In this document: positions 8,890 to 15,718 of the stretch, in pieces | Layout: every line of letters begins with the position of its first letter | Numbering within the stretch: position 1 is the first letter of the stretch | NCBI GenBank assembly: GCA_964371835.1 | Contig: CAYJOP010000020.1 | Location: forward strand, 1 to 27,357 | Length of the DNA: 27,357 nucleotides | Direction: 5' to 3' | From: CAYJAD01 sp964371835 | GTDB lineage: Bacteria > Desulfobacterota > Desulfovibrionia > Desulfovibrionales > Desulfovibrionaceae | Translations under genes and position numbers: made by a program | Notes under the pieces: model-generated | Database searches by the model: none | Told to the model about the DNA's origin: nothing | Seen by the model: the letters and a program-made list of their open reading frames with translations, nothing else

Positions 8890-8916
8890 TTTGGGCATAA
8901 ATAGGCGAGACGAACT

Positions 8917-9645
8917 ATGAGTAATGACCCATTACAAGGCGGAGATGACGAAGTTGATGAAGGTGAAGGCTGGCTTGCTACCTTTGCGGATATTAGTATG
9001 CTTTTACTAGTGTTTTTTATCTTGCTATTTTCTTTATCAAGCATCGAACAAGTCAAATTCCAAGCTGCTGCAGGCTCCATTAAAGGGGCTCTTGGTGGCA
9101 AAGATAAAGGCATGATCTCTGACACCCCCATTGGTACTGCTGGGCAATTGCAAGAAGAAGTAAAAATGCGCAAAGAGCTAATTGAAGCTCAAAAGCAAAC
9201 ATTCAATGAAATTAAGAGTTTTTTAGTACAAAGCGGCGTTGAGGGTCAAGTATCTGCCGTACTTGAAGAAGGCACAATAACTCTACGCCTACCTGCCAGA
9301 GTTCTTTTCCCCCAACATAGTGCAGAGCTTAATCGTGAAAGCGAAAATATTATCAACGTCTTGAAAGATGTTTTTTTGCAAAGGCGTGAACAAAGCATTG
9401 ATATTCGCGGCTACACAGATAATACTCCCATGCCTGAAAATTCAAGATTTAAAGATGCGTGGGAACTTTCATCCTTGCGTGCTGTGGCTGTGCTTCGTTA
9501 TTTGTTGGCTTTTGGCATTGACCCTGAAAGAATGACCGCCACAGGTTTTGGCTCATTAAGCCCAATTATGCCCAATAATACTGAAGAAAACCGCGCAAAA
9601 AATAGGCGCGTAGAATTTGTACTAAAACGTGAAGTCACAAAATAA
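8917..9645 (+). CDS. motB: flagellar motor stator protein MotB
   Basis: MotB anchors the stator to peptidoglycan and supplies the ion-carrying aspartate. The 242-residue product has a short acidic N-terminus, one membrane segment (about 24-42) with the key aspartate Asp25 in TFADISMLLLVFF, and a C-terminal OmpA-like domain (about 110-240) with DIRGYTDNTP, SSLRAVAVLRYL and the NRAKNRRVEF peptidoglycan-binding motif. It is the second gene of the motAB operon. No other flagellar genes are in the window. Confidence 0.95.
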   Translation: MSNDPLQGGDDEVDEGEGWLATFADISMLLLVFFILLFSLSSIEQVKFQAAAGSIKGALGGKDKGMISDTPIGTAGQLQEEVKMRKELIEAQKQTFNEIKSFLVQSGVEGQVSAVLEEGTITLRLPARVLFPQHSAELNRESENIINVLKDVFLQRREQSIDIRGYTDNTPMPENSRFKDAWELSSLRAVAVLRYLLAFGIDPERMTATGFGSLSPIMPNNTEENRAKNRRVEFVLKREVTK

Positions 9646-9702
9646 CATTTAAATATATTTTTTAATGATTTGATTTGCTTTACTTTTACATAAAATAAAT
9701 CT

Positions 9703-9728
9703 TGCACATACAAAAACTCATATGTGCA
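9703..9728 (+). terminator. possible weak terminator after motB
   Basis: TGCACATA (9703-9710) and TATGTGCA (9721-9728) form an 8-bp perfect stem with a 10-nt loop, followed by a short GTTTTAAT. The stem is AT-rich and the T-run short, so termination would be inefficient. Confidence 0.35.
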
Positions 9729-9739
9729 GTTTTAATATG

Positions 9740-9961
9740 ATTAAAAACATTAAAAACAGGTGGTTATACACATCGCACAAGATGAGCAAAGTGCGACTTA
9801 CGCAACATCCTTAAATTACTGTTGTTTTTTTACGACCCTTGGTCTTGCCTTATTTGCGTTCACAGGTTATTGAACGCGAGCACTGGCGAAACAATTTTTA
9901 AAAAGGATGGCATTAAATATAGGTTTATATAGCAAGTATCAAAACGGCGAAAGGTAACATT
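9740..9961 (+). promoter_or_regulatory. hairpin-rich gap and leader upstream of the PilZ gene
   Basis: This gap between motB and the PilZ gene has no convincing ORF; the only candidate is a 25-codon frame without support. It carries several inverted repeats in a row: TCGCAC/GTGCGA (9773-9778, 9791-9796), CAACA/TGTTG followed by seven T residues (9803-9807, 9820-9824), GACC/GGTC (9834-9837, 9841-9844) and GCGTTCA/TGAACGC (9856-9862, 9871-9877). The second, with its T-run, could be a terminator or attenuator. I compared it mentally with the c-di-GMP-I riboswitch and did not find its conserved core. Confidence 0.3.
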
Positions 9962-10336
9962 ATGGAAAGAAATACTAACTTTGACTTCACATTGCGCGAA
10001 GTAAATAGTAATCGCCATGCATTTCGTGCTCATGTATATGGCATAGAGGTTAGGGTTAATAAGGGTAAAGAAGCTTACACTTTAATGGATGTCAGTGTTT
10101 CTGGTTGTTCTTTTAAAGTGCCTGCCATGCTTTATAATCCCAAAGATGTACTTTTTTTACAGCTTGAAGTTAGAGGCCGTGTAATCCTTACTGGCATTGA
10201 AGCTCGAGTTGTTCGTATTATTTCCGAAGATATTGTTGCCTGTACCTTTAAAGGGCTAACCTCAAAACAAGAATATGCCCTTGATAAACTTGTTTTAGAA
10301 ATTCAAAAACGTATTATTGCCTTAAACCGCATTTAG
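9962..10336 (+). CDS. PilZ-domain c-di-GMP-binding protein
   Basis: PilZ domains bind cyclic di-GMP and regulate motility, adhesion or polysaccharide export. The 124-residue protein is a single PilZ domain. The two binding motifs are present: RxxxR as RHAFR (Arg18-Arg22) and D/NxSxxG as DVSVSG (43-48). A short N-terminal extension and a C-terminal helix (about 100-124) flank the barrel. AAAGG lies before the ATG. It stands between motAB and the carboxylase cluster. Placement beside the stator genes suggests a role in motor control, which is inference only. Confidence 0.88.
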   Translation: MERNTNFDFTLREVNSNRHAFRAHVYGIEVRVNKGKEAYTLMDVSVSGCSFKVPAMLYNPKDVLFLQLEVRGRVILTGIEARVVRIISEDIVACTFKGLTSKQEYALDKLVLEIQKRIIALNRI

Positions 10337-10428
10337 GCATAAATTATTATACCGAAGGCTGCTCTTTTATAGTGAGTGGCTTTTGCTTATAACAGCTCAC
10401 AAAAATGTTATGTGGGCCGAGGGAAAAC

Positions 10429-11856
10429 ATGGACTTAACGCAACACAAAGTTTTAGTAGCAAACCGAGGCGAAATAGCAATACGAATTGTACGGGCATGT
10501 CACAAGCTAGGTGTGCCCTTTACTTGTATTTATACAGCAGAAGATCATGCATCTGGTCATGTACGACTTGCCAAGGAACTTGGAAAAAGTAAAAGCTTAT
10601 ACAAAGTGTCATCTTACCATGATGCCAATGAAATCATGGCCGTGGCAGATGACTCAAACAGTACAGCCATACATCCAGGCTATGGTTTTTTTGCTGAGGA
10701 TTTTCGCTTTGCACGGCGTGTAACCAAGCGAGAACGCAAGCTTATTTTCATAGGGCCATCTTGGAAAATCATTAGAGAACTTGGTGATAAAATTAACACC
10801 AAGCGTCTTGCAAGAAGCCTTAATGTGCCAACTGTTCCAGGCTCTGACCGCCCAATTTATGATGAGCAAGAAGCTGAAAAAATTGCTCGCTCTATTTTTG
10901 AATTTCAACTGGAGCGTGGCGTAAAACACCCATTGGTGCTTGTAAAAGCCTCCGCTGGTGGCGGTGGAATGGGCATTGAAGAAGTGTATGACATTGATGT
11001 TTTTCGTTCAGTTTATCGCCGTATACGCAATTATGCTTTGCGTCAATTTAAAGACGAAGGCGTGTTAATTGAGCAAAGAATAACTGACTTTAATCATTTG
11101 GAAGTACAAATTGTTTCCGACAGAACAGGTAAAAACCCTGTTCACTTTGGCACAAGAAATTGCTCCATTCAGTCCACCGGCCTACAAAAACGCATTGAAA
11201 TTGCACCAGGCTTTGATCCCGAAAACATTAAATATTCCTTTGATGCTGCTAAGGTTTTGCGTGACATTACAGATTATTCACTCACCATGGCTCGTAAAGT
11301 TGGTTATGATAATGTTGGTACTTGGGAGTGGATTGTAACTCGTGATGGCGAGCCTTTCCTCATGGAAGTAAACACAAGAATTCAGGTGGAAAATGGCGTA
11401 TCTGCTCGTATTTCAAGGGTAAAAAACCGCATCGCATTGGGTGAAGTTGATCTTATTGCTGAACAAATTCGTATTGGTCTTGGAGAGGAGCTTGGCTATA
11501 CTCAAGATGATATTTCTTTCTCTGGTATGGGGGTTGAGTACCGCCTCATTGCAGAAGATCCAGACAACCGCTTTTCACCTTGGGTTGGAAAAATTGATAA
11601 ATTTGGCTGGAGCAAGAAAGATTGGCTAACCATGCTAACCCACGTTCCCACTGACACTCCTTATGAAATACCCACAGAGTTTGACCCAAACCTTGCTCTT
11701 GGTATTGTTTGGGGTAAGGATTTAGCAGAAGTTAAGGCACGAGGAACGCAATTTTTGGACAACCTCACCTTGCTTGGTCAAAATAACGCTGGCGAAAGCT
11801 TAAAATCTAACATTGATTTTTTACGTTCTAACACTGAGCGTATTTTACGTTTTTAG
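10429..11856 (+). CDS. biotin carboxylase subunit of a divergent acyl-CoA carboxylase
   Basis: This ATP-grasp enzyme carboxylates protein-bound biotin. The 475-residue product is close to AccC length. Recognisable elements are KVLVANRGEIAIRIVRAC (7-24), HPGYGF (82-87), Lys173 with the glycine-rich loop GGGGMG (177-182), HLEVQ (223-227), Lys254 in LQKRIEIAP, EVNTRIQVE (313-321) and Arg372 in VEYRLIAEDP. Catalytic residues equivalent to those of E. coli AccC are largely kept, but the surrounding motifs are not: RRHQK becomes STGLQK with one extra residue, and VEHPVTE becomes VENGVSA. GAGGG is five bases before the ATG at 10429, which is preferred over an upstream ATG at 10405. The carboxyltransferase and carrier genes follow directly, so this is most likely the acetyl-CoA carboxylase of the organism. 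Confidence 0.88.
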   Translation: MDLTQHKVLVANRGEIAIRIVRACHKLGVPFTCIYTAEDHASGHVRLAKELGKSKSLYKVSSYHDANEIMAVADDSNSTAIHPGYGFFAEDFRFARRVTKRERKLIFIGPSWKIIRELGDKINTKRLARSLNVPTVPGSDRPIYDEQEAEKIARSIFEFQLERGVKHPLVLVKASAGGGGMGIEEVYDIDVFRSVYRRIRNYALRQFKDEGVLIEQRITDFNHLEVQIVSDRTGKNPVHFGTRNCSIQSTGLQKRIEIAPGFDPENIKYSFDAAKVLRDITDYSLTMARKVGYDNVGTWEWIVTRDGEPFLMEVNTRIQVENGVSARISRVKNRIALGEVDLIAEQIRIGLGEELGYTQDDISFSGMGVEYRLIAEDPDNRFSPWVGKIDKFGWSKKDWLTMLTHVPTDTPYEIPTEFDPNLALGIVWGKDLAEVKARGTQFLDNLTLLGQNNAGESLKSNIDFLRSNTERILRF

Positions 11857-11874
11857 TATATATAAAGGTCTAAT

Positions 11875-14130
11875 ATGGATACTTCTTTTGAAAAACGACT
11901 CCAAAGCTTAAGTGACAGACTTACATACATTCAAGATATTTTTACTGAAAAAAACCTTGATAAAGTAAGTCTACTCAAGGAAAAACTTGAGCAATTAAAT
12001 ACACGCATTGCCGATGGTAATTGCCAAGATATTAACACTGAAATTGTCACCCTTGAAGAATTATTCATCTTCATGGAACGCAAGCTTGAGTCTAGCTTAA
12101 CAGCCATGGACAAAGTACGCATTGTACGGCACCCACAGCGCATTTGTTTGCGTGATATTTTAGAAAATGTTTATGACAACTTTACAGAAATTGGCGGGCA
12201 AGACGAATATAGTATTGACCCAAGCATGCTCATTGCAAGGGCAATTATTACGCGTAGGCGTGGTAAAAAAACCCACCACCAATCTGTTATGGTTATTGGC
12301 CAAGAAAAAGGCCACGGTGCAGAATTTCGCAATGGCGGTTCTGTAAAACCATGGGGTAATGCCAAGGCTTTGCAATATATGCGAGTTGCTGAGGCTGAAG
12401 GTATACCAATTCATACATTTATTTTTACACCAGGCTCTTACCCAGTAGAGGACTATCCTGGTGCTGCCCAACAAATTGCTCGTAACATTTACGGCATGGC
12501 AAAATTGCGTGTGCCCATTGTTGCAGTTATTTCTGAGGGTGGTTCAGGTGGTGCAGAAGCCATTGGCCTTGCTGACAAAAGACTCATGCTATCACATGGT
12601 TATTATTCTGTAATTTCACCAGAAGGTGCTGCTGCCATTGAAGGGCGCATTAAAGAGGGTGAGCGTGCAACGCCTGAACTTATTGAGTTTTGTGCTGAAT
12701 CATTGCAAATCACAGCTCATGACAACCTTGGCTTTGGCTATATTGACCAAGTTATTGATGAGCCGCCTCTGGGTGCAAGGCCTACGCATTTTGACTTTTT
12801 CCGCAACCTGCGACAAGAAATTTTACGCGCCACTGACGAAATTGTGCTTTCAACTCGTGCAACTCCTATTATGCGTGGTGTTTCCATTTCAAGGCGGCGT
12901 AAACCCGACATTAATTTGGATGAATTATATTTGCGCTGGGGCTTAACTTCTGCCAAAAAAGATCGCCTTGTACACAATAGGCAAATGAAATTTTTGAAGC
13001 TTTCTCGCAATTCATTCATTGACCGCAGGCCCATATACTCTAAGTGGTGGCGCAGCATTGCTGGTGCTATGCTTATGCGTTGGAACAGAGTAAAATATGA
13101 TTTTTACCGCAAACACCAACATACAATTTCTACATTTGTTGAAGATATTGACGGCGAGTGGCATTTTTTCAAGTCACGCATTCGTGCTCCTTGGAAAAAA
13201 ATCACACGCACAGCTCCAAGCAAGAAAAAAGCTACCACTGCCATTGAGGAGTTAACAAAACTTTCTTCTTGGTCTGAGGATGGTCGCCGCAAACGTTGGA
13301 ATTATATTTCGCCACGCTTTAAAATTGACCGTACAATCACTTGCCCCAATGCCGCAAAGGACGGTTGTCTTGACCTTTGGGGTCCTGACCTTTTTGCTGA
13401 ATTTGCAGGAGTTTGCACTTATTGCGGGCATCACTTCCCCATGGAACCTGAATGGTATGTGCGCAATGTGTTTGATGACGGCTCTGTTTATGAATTCAAC
13501 CGCGCCATTGAAGCAGGCAACCCACTTAATTTTAAAGACTTTGAAACTCGTATCCATGATGCTCAACAAAAAACTGGCTCCAAAAGTGGTTGTATGACCT
13601 TTGAAGCAAGCATTGATGGGGTTAAAATCATAGTAGCCATGCTTATGGGTACATTTCGCGGTGGCTCTGTTGGTGCTGCTGAAGGACAAAAATTTGTTGA
13701 AGCAGCAGAACTTGCCATGAAAAAGCGCTACCCCTTCATAGCATATGTACATGGTACAGCAGGTATTCGTATTCAGGAGGGCACACATGGTGTAATTCAA
13801 ATGCCACGTTGTACAGTTGCTGTGCGCCGTTATATTGAAAGTGGCGGTCTTTATCTTGTGCTTTATGATACCAATTCATTTGCAGGTCCTGTGGCAAGCT
13901 TTCTTGGTTGTTCGCCATATCAGTTTGCCATTCGTTCATCCAACATTGGCTTTGCAGGTCCTGGCGTTATTAAAGAAACCACAGGTATTGACATTCCGCC
14001 CAATTATCACCGTTCCAACAATGCTCTGTCTCGTGGCCATATTCAAGGAATCTGGGACCGCCGCCATGTGCGTGCCAACTTAAAGCAAGCCCTACTTACA
14101 ATTGGTGGGCGTAACGTTTACTATCGCTAA
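11875..14130 (+). CDS. fused acetyl-CoA carboxylase carboxyltransferase, alpha then beta
   Basis: The carboxyltransferase moves CO2 from carboxybiotin to an acyl-CoA, usually giving malonyl-CoA. The 751-residue protein joins an AccA-like half (about 1-330; coiled start, IGQEKGHGAEFRNGG, EGGSGGAEAIG near 221-231, YSVISPEG) to an AccD-like half (about 485-751). The latter opens with a zinc ribbon, Cys490, Cys498, Cys514 and Cys517, and has FRGGSVGAAEGQKF and GFAGPGVIKETTGI. The first cysteine pair is spaced by seven residues rather than the usual two. About 150 residues between the halves are basic and not recognised. The order alpha-beta is opposite to that of plastid or actinobacterial-type fusions. 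AAAGG precedes the ATG, 18 nt after the biotin carboxylase gene. Confidence 0.88.
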   Translation: MDTSFEKRLQSLSDRLTYIQDIFTEKNLDKVSLLKEKLEQLNTRIADGNCQDINTEIVTLEELFIFMERKLESSLTAMDKVRIVRHPQRICLRDILENVYDNFTEIGGQDEYSIDPSMLIARAIITRRRGKKTHHQSVMVIGQEKGHGAEFRNGGSVKPWGNAKALQYMRVAEAEGIPIHTFIFTPGSYPVEDYPGAAQQIARNIYGMAKLRVPIVAVISEGGSGGAEAIGLADKRLMLSHGYYSVISPEGAAAIEGRIKEGERATPELIEFCAESLQITAHDNLGFGYIDQVIDEPPLGARPTHFDFFRNLRQEILRATDEIVLSTRATPIMRGVSISRRRKPDINLDELYLRWGLTSAKKDRLVHNRQMKFLKLSRNSFIDRRPIYSKWWRSIAGAMLMRWNRVKYDFYRKHQHTISTFVEDIDGEWHFFKSRIRAPWKKITRTAPSKKKATTAIEELTKLSSWSEDGRRKRWNYISPRFKIDRTITCPNAAKDGCLDLWGPDLFAEFAGVCTYCGHHFPMEPEWYVRNVFDDGSVYEFNRAIEAGNPLNFKDFETRIHDAQQKTGSKSGCMTFEASIDGVKIIVAMLMGTFRGGSVGAAEGQKFVEAAELAMKKRYPFIAYVHGTAGIRIQEGTHGVIQMPRCTVAVRRYIESGGLYLVLYDTNSFAGPVASFLGCSPYQFAIRSSNIGFAGPGVIKETTGIDIPPNYHRSNNALSRGHIQGIWDRRHVRANLKQALLTIGGRNVYYR

Positions 14131-14147
14131 TAAATACAGGATTTTAT

Positions 14148-14795
14148 ATGTTAGATGTCACTGCATTACTTGATGAAATTAAGTCTTCCCCTTATGAGGA
14201 AGTTCAAATTACAGCTCCGCACACTGGCACTGTAACCTTTGCAAAGCTTGACAATAAAAGTGTTGTGCACGGTCCGCAAGGCATGTGGAAGGAAAAGCCT
14301 GGCTCATTACTTTTAACCATTGAGCGTGAGCATAATCCCAAGCCCATTTATGCACCGCAAAAAGGTGAAATATGCCAGATAAATAAAGAGCTTGAAGGCA
14401 AATTTGTGGAGGCAGGCACTGTGCTACTAACCTTGCGCCACCCCTTTAGTAAAGCAGAAGTGCAGCAAAAGATTTTGAAGCGCGCCTTGCATCTTTTTGC
14501 GGCACCTGAGCGGGCAAAATATTATTTTACCCCAGAGGTTGATAAAAAAATTCGTGCATCGGGTGCGCAATCTGTTTCTGTAACTGAAGGTATGGAAATT
14601 TTTATAATGTCACGCATGAAGCGCGAAGCTCCGCTACATTACAGTGGCCCAAGTGGGGTTATTTATGCTGTGTATTTTAAGCACACCCAAAACGTAGACG
14701 CAGGCCAACCTCTTATTGGTGTTTGCCCACAAGACCAACTTGCTGCCATTGAGGAAGTAGTCTTGCGTGTACAAACCGAATGGCGTGAAATCTAA
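14148..14795 (+). CDS. biotinyl/lipoyl-domain carrier protein with altered acceptor motif
   Basis: This is probably the biotin carrier of the preceding carboxylase. The 215-residue protein contains two hammerhead-like regions. The N-terminal one (about 17-97) shows TAPHTGTVTFAKL and PIYAPQKGEICQI...GKFVEAGTVLLTL but no acceptor lysine motif. The C-terminal one (about 145-191) aligns position by position with biotinyl domains: VTEGMEIFIMSRMKREAP, then GPSGVIYAVYF and NVDAGQPLIGV. The acceptor would be Lys158, in SRMKR instead of the usual EAMKM. Whether biotin ligase recognises this is uncertain. It starts 17 nt after the carboxyltransferase, with CAGGA upstream. Confidence 0.75.
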   Translation: MLDVTALLDEIKSSPYEEVQITAPHTGTVTFAKLDNKSVVHGPQGMWKEKPGSLLLTIEREHNPKPIYAPQKGEICQINKELEGKFVEAGTVLLTLRHPFSKAEVQQKILKRALHLFAAPERAKYYFTPEVDKKIRASGAQSVSVTEGMEIFIMSRMKREAPLHYSGPSGVIYAVYFKHTQNVDAGQPLIGVCPQDQLAAIEEVVLRVQTEWREI

Positions 14796-14804
14796 GGAAA
14801 CACC

Positions 14805-15134
14805 ATGGGCAAGGCTTTACAAATTAGACTGAGTGCCGTTACTTGGAATGAAGATTTACTTGAAAAGCTTTGGCCACAATTATCTGAACTTGCCTTCACC
14901 CTACCCCACTCCAAACGTGGAGTATTAGAAATGGTGCAATGTTTAAGTGATGGACTTGATTTTACTAAATGGTCAGACGAGCGCAAAGAAAAACTTGGCC
15001 CAAACATAAAAAAAGCTGCTAGCATCATGCATAAAATTGAAAATGCTCTTGCAGATTGGGACCCACGCGAAGCCAACAAACTTAGCGATGAACTTGAAGA
15101 CGTACTTAATATTTTGGAAAAAGATTATATATAA
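14805..15134 (+). CDS. conserved-looking small protein of unknown function
   Basis: I do not recognise this 109-residue protein. It has no cysteine-rich or membrane segment. It is predicted soluble and largely helical, with alternating acidic and basic stretches such as WSDERKEKLGPNIKKAASIMHKIENAL and an acidic C-terminal helix ANKLSDELEDVLNILEKDY. It starts 9 nt after the carrier protein gene with AAGGA six bases before the ATG, so it is very likely in the carboxylase operon, and ssb follows after 21 nt. A role as a carboxylase accessory or regulatory factor is possible from position only. Confidence 0.75.
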   Translation: MGKALQIRLSAVTWNEDLLEKLWPQLSELAFTLPHSKRGVLEMVQCLSDGLDFTKWSDERKEKLGPNIKKAASIMHKIENALADWDPREANKLSDELEDVLNILEKDYI

Positions 15135-15155
15135 ATTTATTTTTTTGGAGAGCAT

Positions 15156-15692
15156 ATGCTAAATAAAGCCATGATTATCGGAAGGTTAGGCCAAGACCCT
15201 GAATTGAAATACACTCAAAGCGGCGTTCCCTTATGCAACCTTAACATTGCCACATCTGAATCTTACCAAGACCGTGACGGCAATAAGGTTGAACGTACTG
15301 AATGGCATCGTGTATCTGTATTTCAACGCATTGCTGAAAATTGTGCCACTTATTTGCGTAAAGGTAGCCTTGTATTTGTGGAAGGCAGCATTAGCACACG
15401 CAAATGGCAAGACCAACAAGGTCAAGATAGATATACAACTGAAATTCGCGCACAAAGAGTGCAATTCTTAGATCGTCGTGGCGGCGAAGATGGCGGTTCT
15501 GGTGGTTATCAAGGTGGCGGTTCTGGTGGCTATCAAGGTGGTCAAAGCCAAGGTGGTGGATATCAAAACTCAGCTCCTGCCCAAACGAATCAGGGCGGCC
15601 AAGGCAATCAAGGTGCTAGCAGAGGTCGTCAAGACGATATGGGTTCGCCCTTCCCATCTGAGGCAAGCGGTATGGACGACATCCCCTTCTAG
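15156..15692 (+). CDS. ssb: single-stranded DNA-binding protein
   Basis: SSB coats single-stranded DNA during replication, repair and recombination. The 178-residue product has the OB-fold (1-110) with MLNKAMIIGRLGQDPELKYT, TEWHRVSVF and LVFVEGSISTRKWQD, a glycine- and glutamine-rich linker (about 111-160), and the acidic tip MDDIPF that recruits partner proteins. GGAG lies before the ATG. The linker DNA contains a short tandem repeat described separately. Confidence 0.97.
   Translation: MLNKAMIIGRLGQDPELKYTQSGVPLCNLNIATSESYQDRDGNKVERTEWHRVSVFQRIAENCATYLRKGSLVFVEGSISTRKWQDQQGQDRYTTEIRAQRVQFLDRRGGEDGGSGGYQGGGSGGYQGGQSQGGGYQNSAPAQTNQGGQGNQGASRGRQDDMGSPFPSEASGMDDIPF
15492..15539 (+). repeat. 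two tandem 24-bp units in the ssb linker
   Basis: Units 15492-15515 and 15516-15539 differ at one base and each encode GGSGGYQG. Further partial copies follow. This is a coding repeat that can change the length of the disordered SSB linker. Confidence 0.8.
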
Positions 15693-15718
15693 TTCCATAA
15701 CTGGGGGAGGATTAGCCC

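Noticed and set aside
9740..9961. A c-di-GMP riboswitch before the PilZ gene
   Set aside because: The conserved core motifs of the known classes were not found by eye; only generic hairpins are present.
13252..13800. A 182-residue minus-strand frame inside the carboxyltransferase gene
   Set aside because: It is antisense to the conserved AccD-like half, with a composition rich in Cys, Phe and His typical of a shadow frame.
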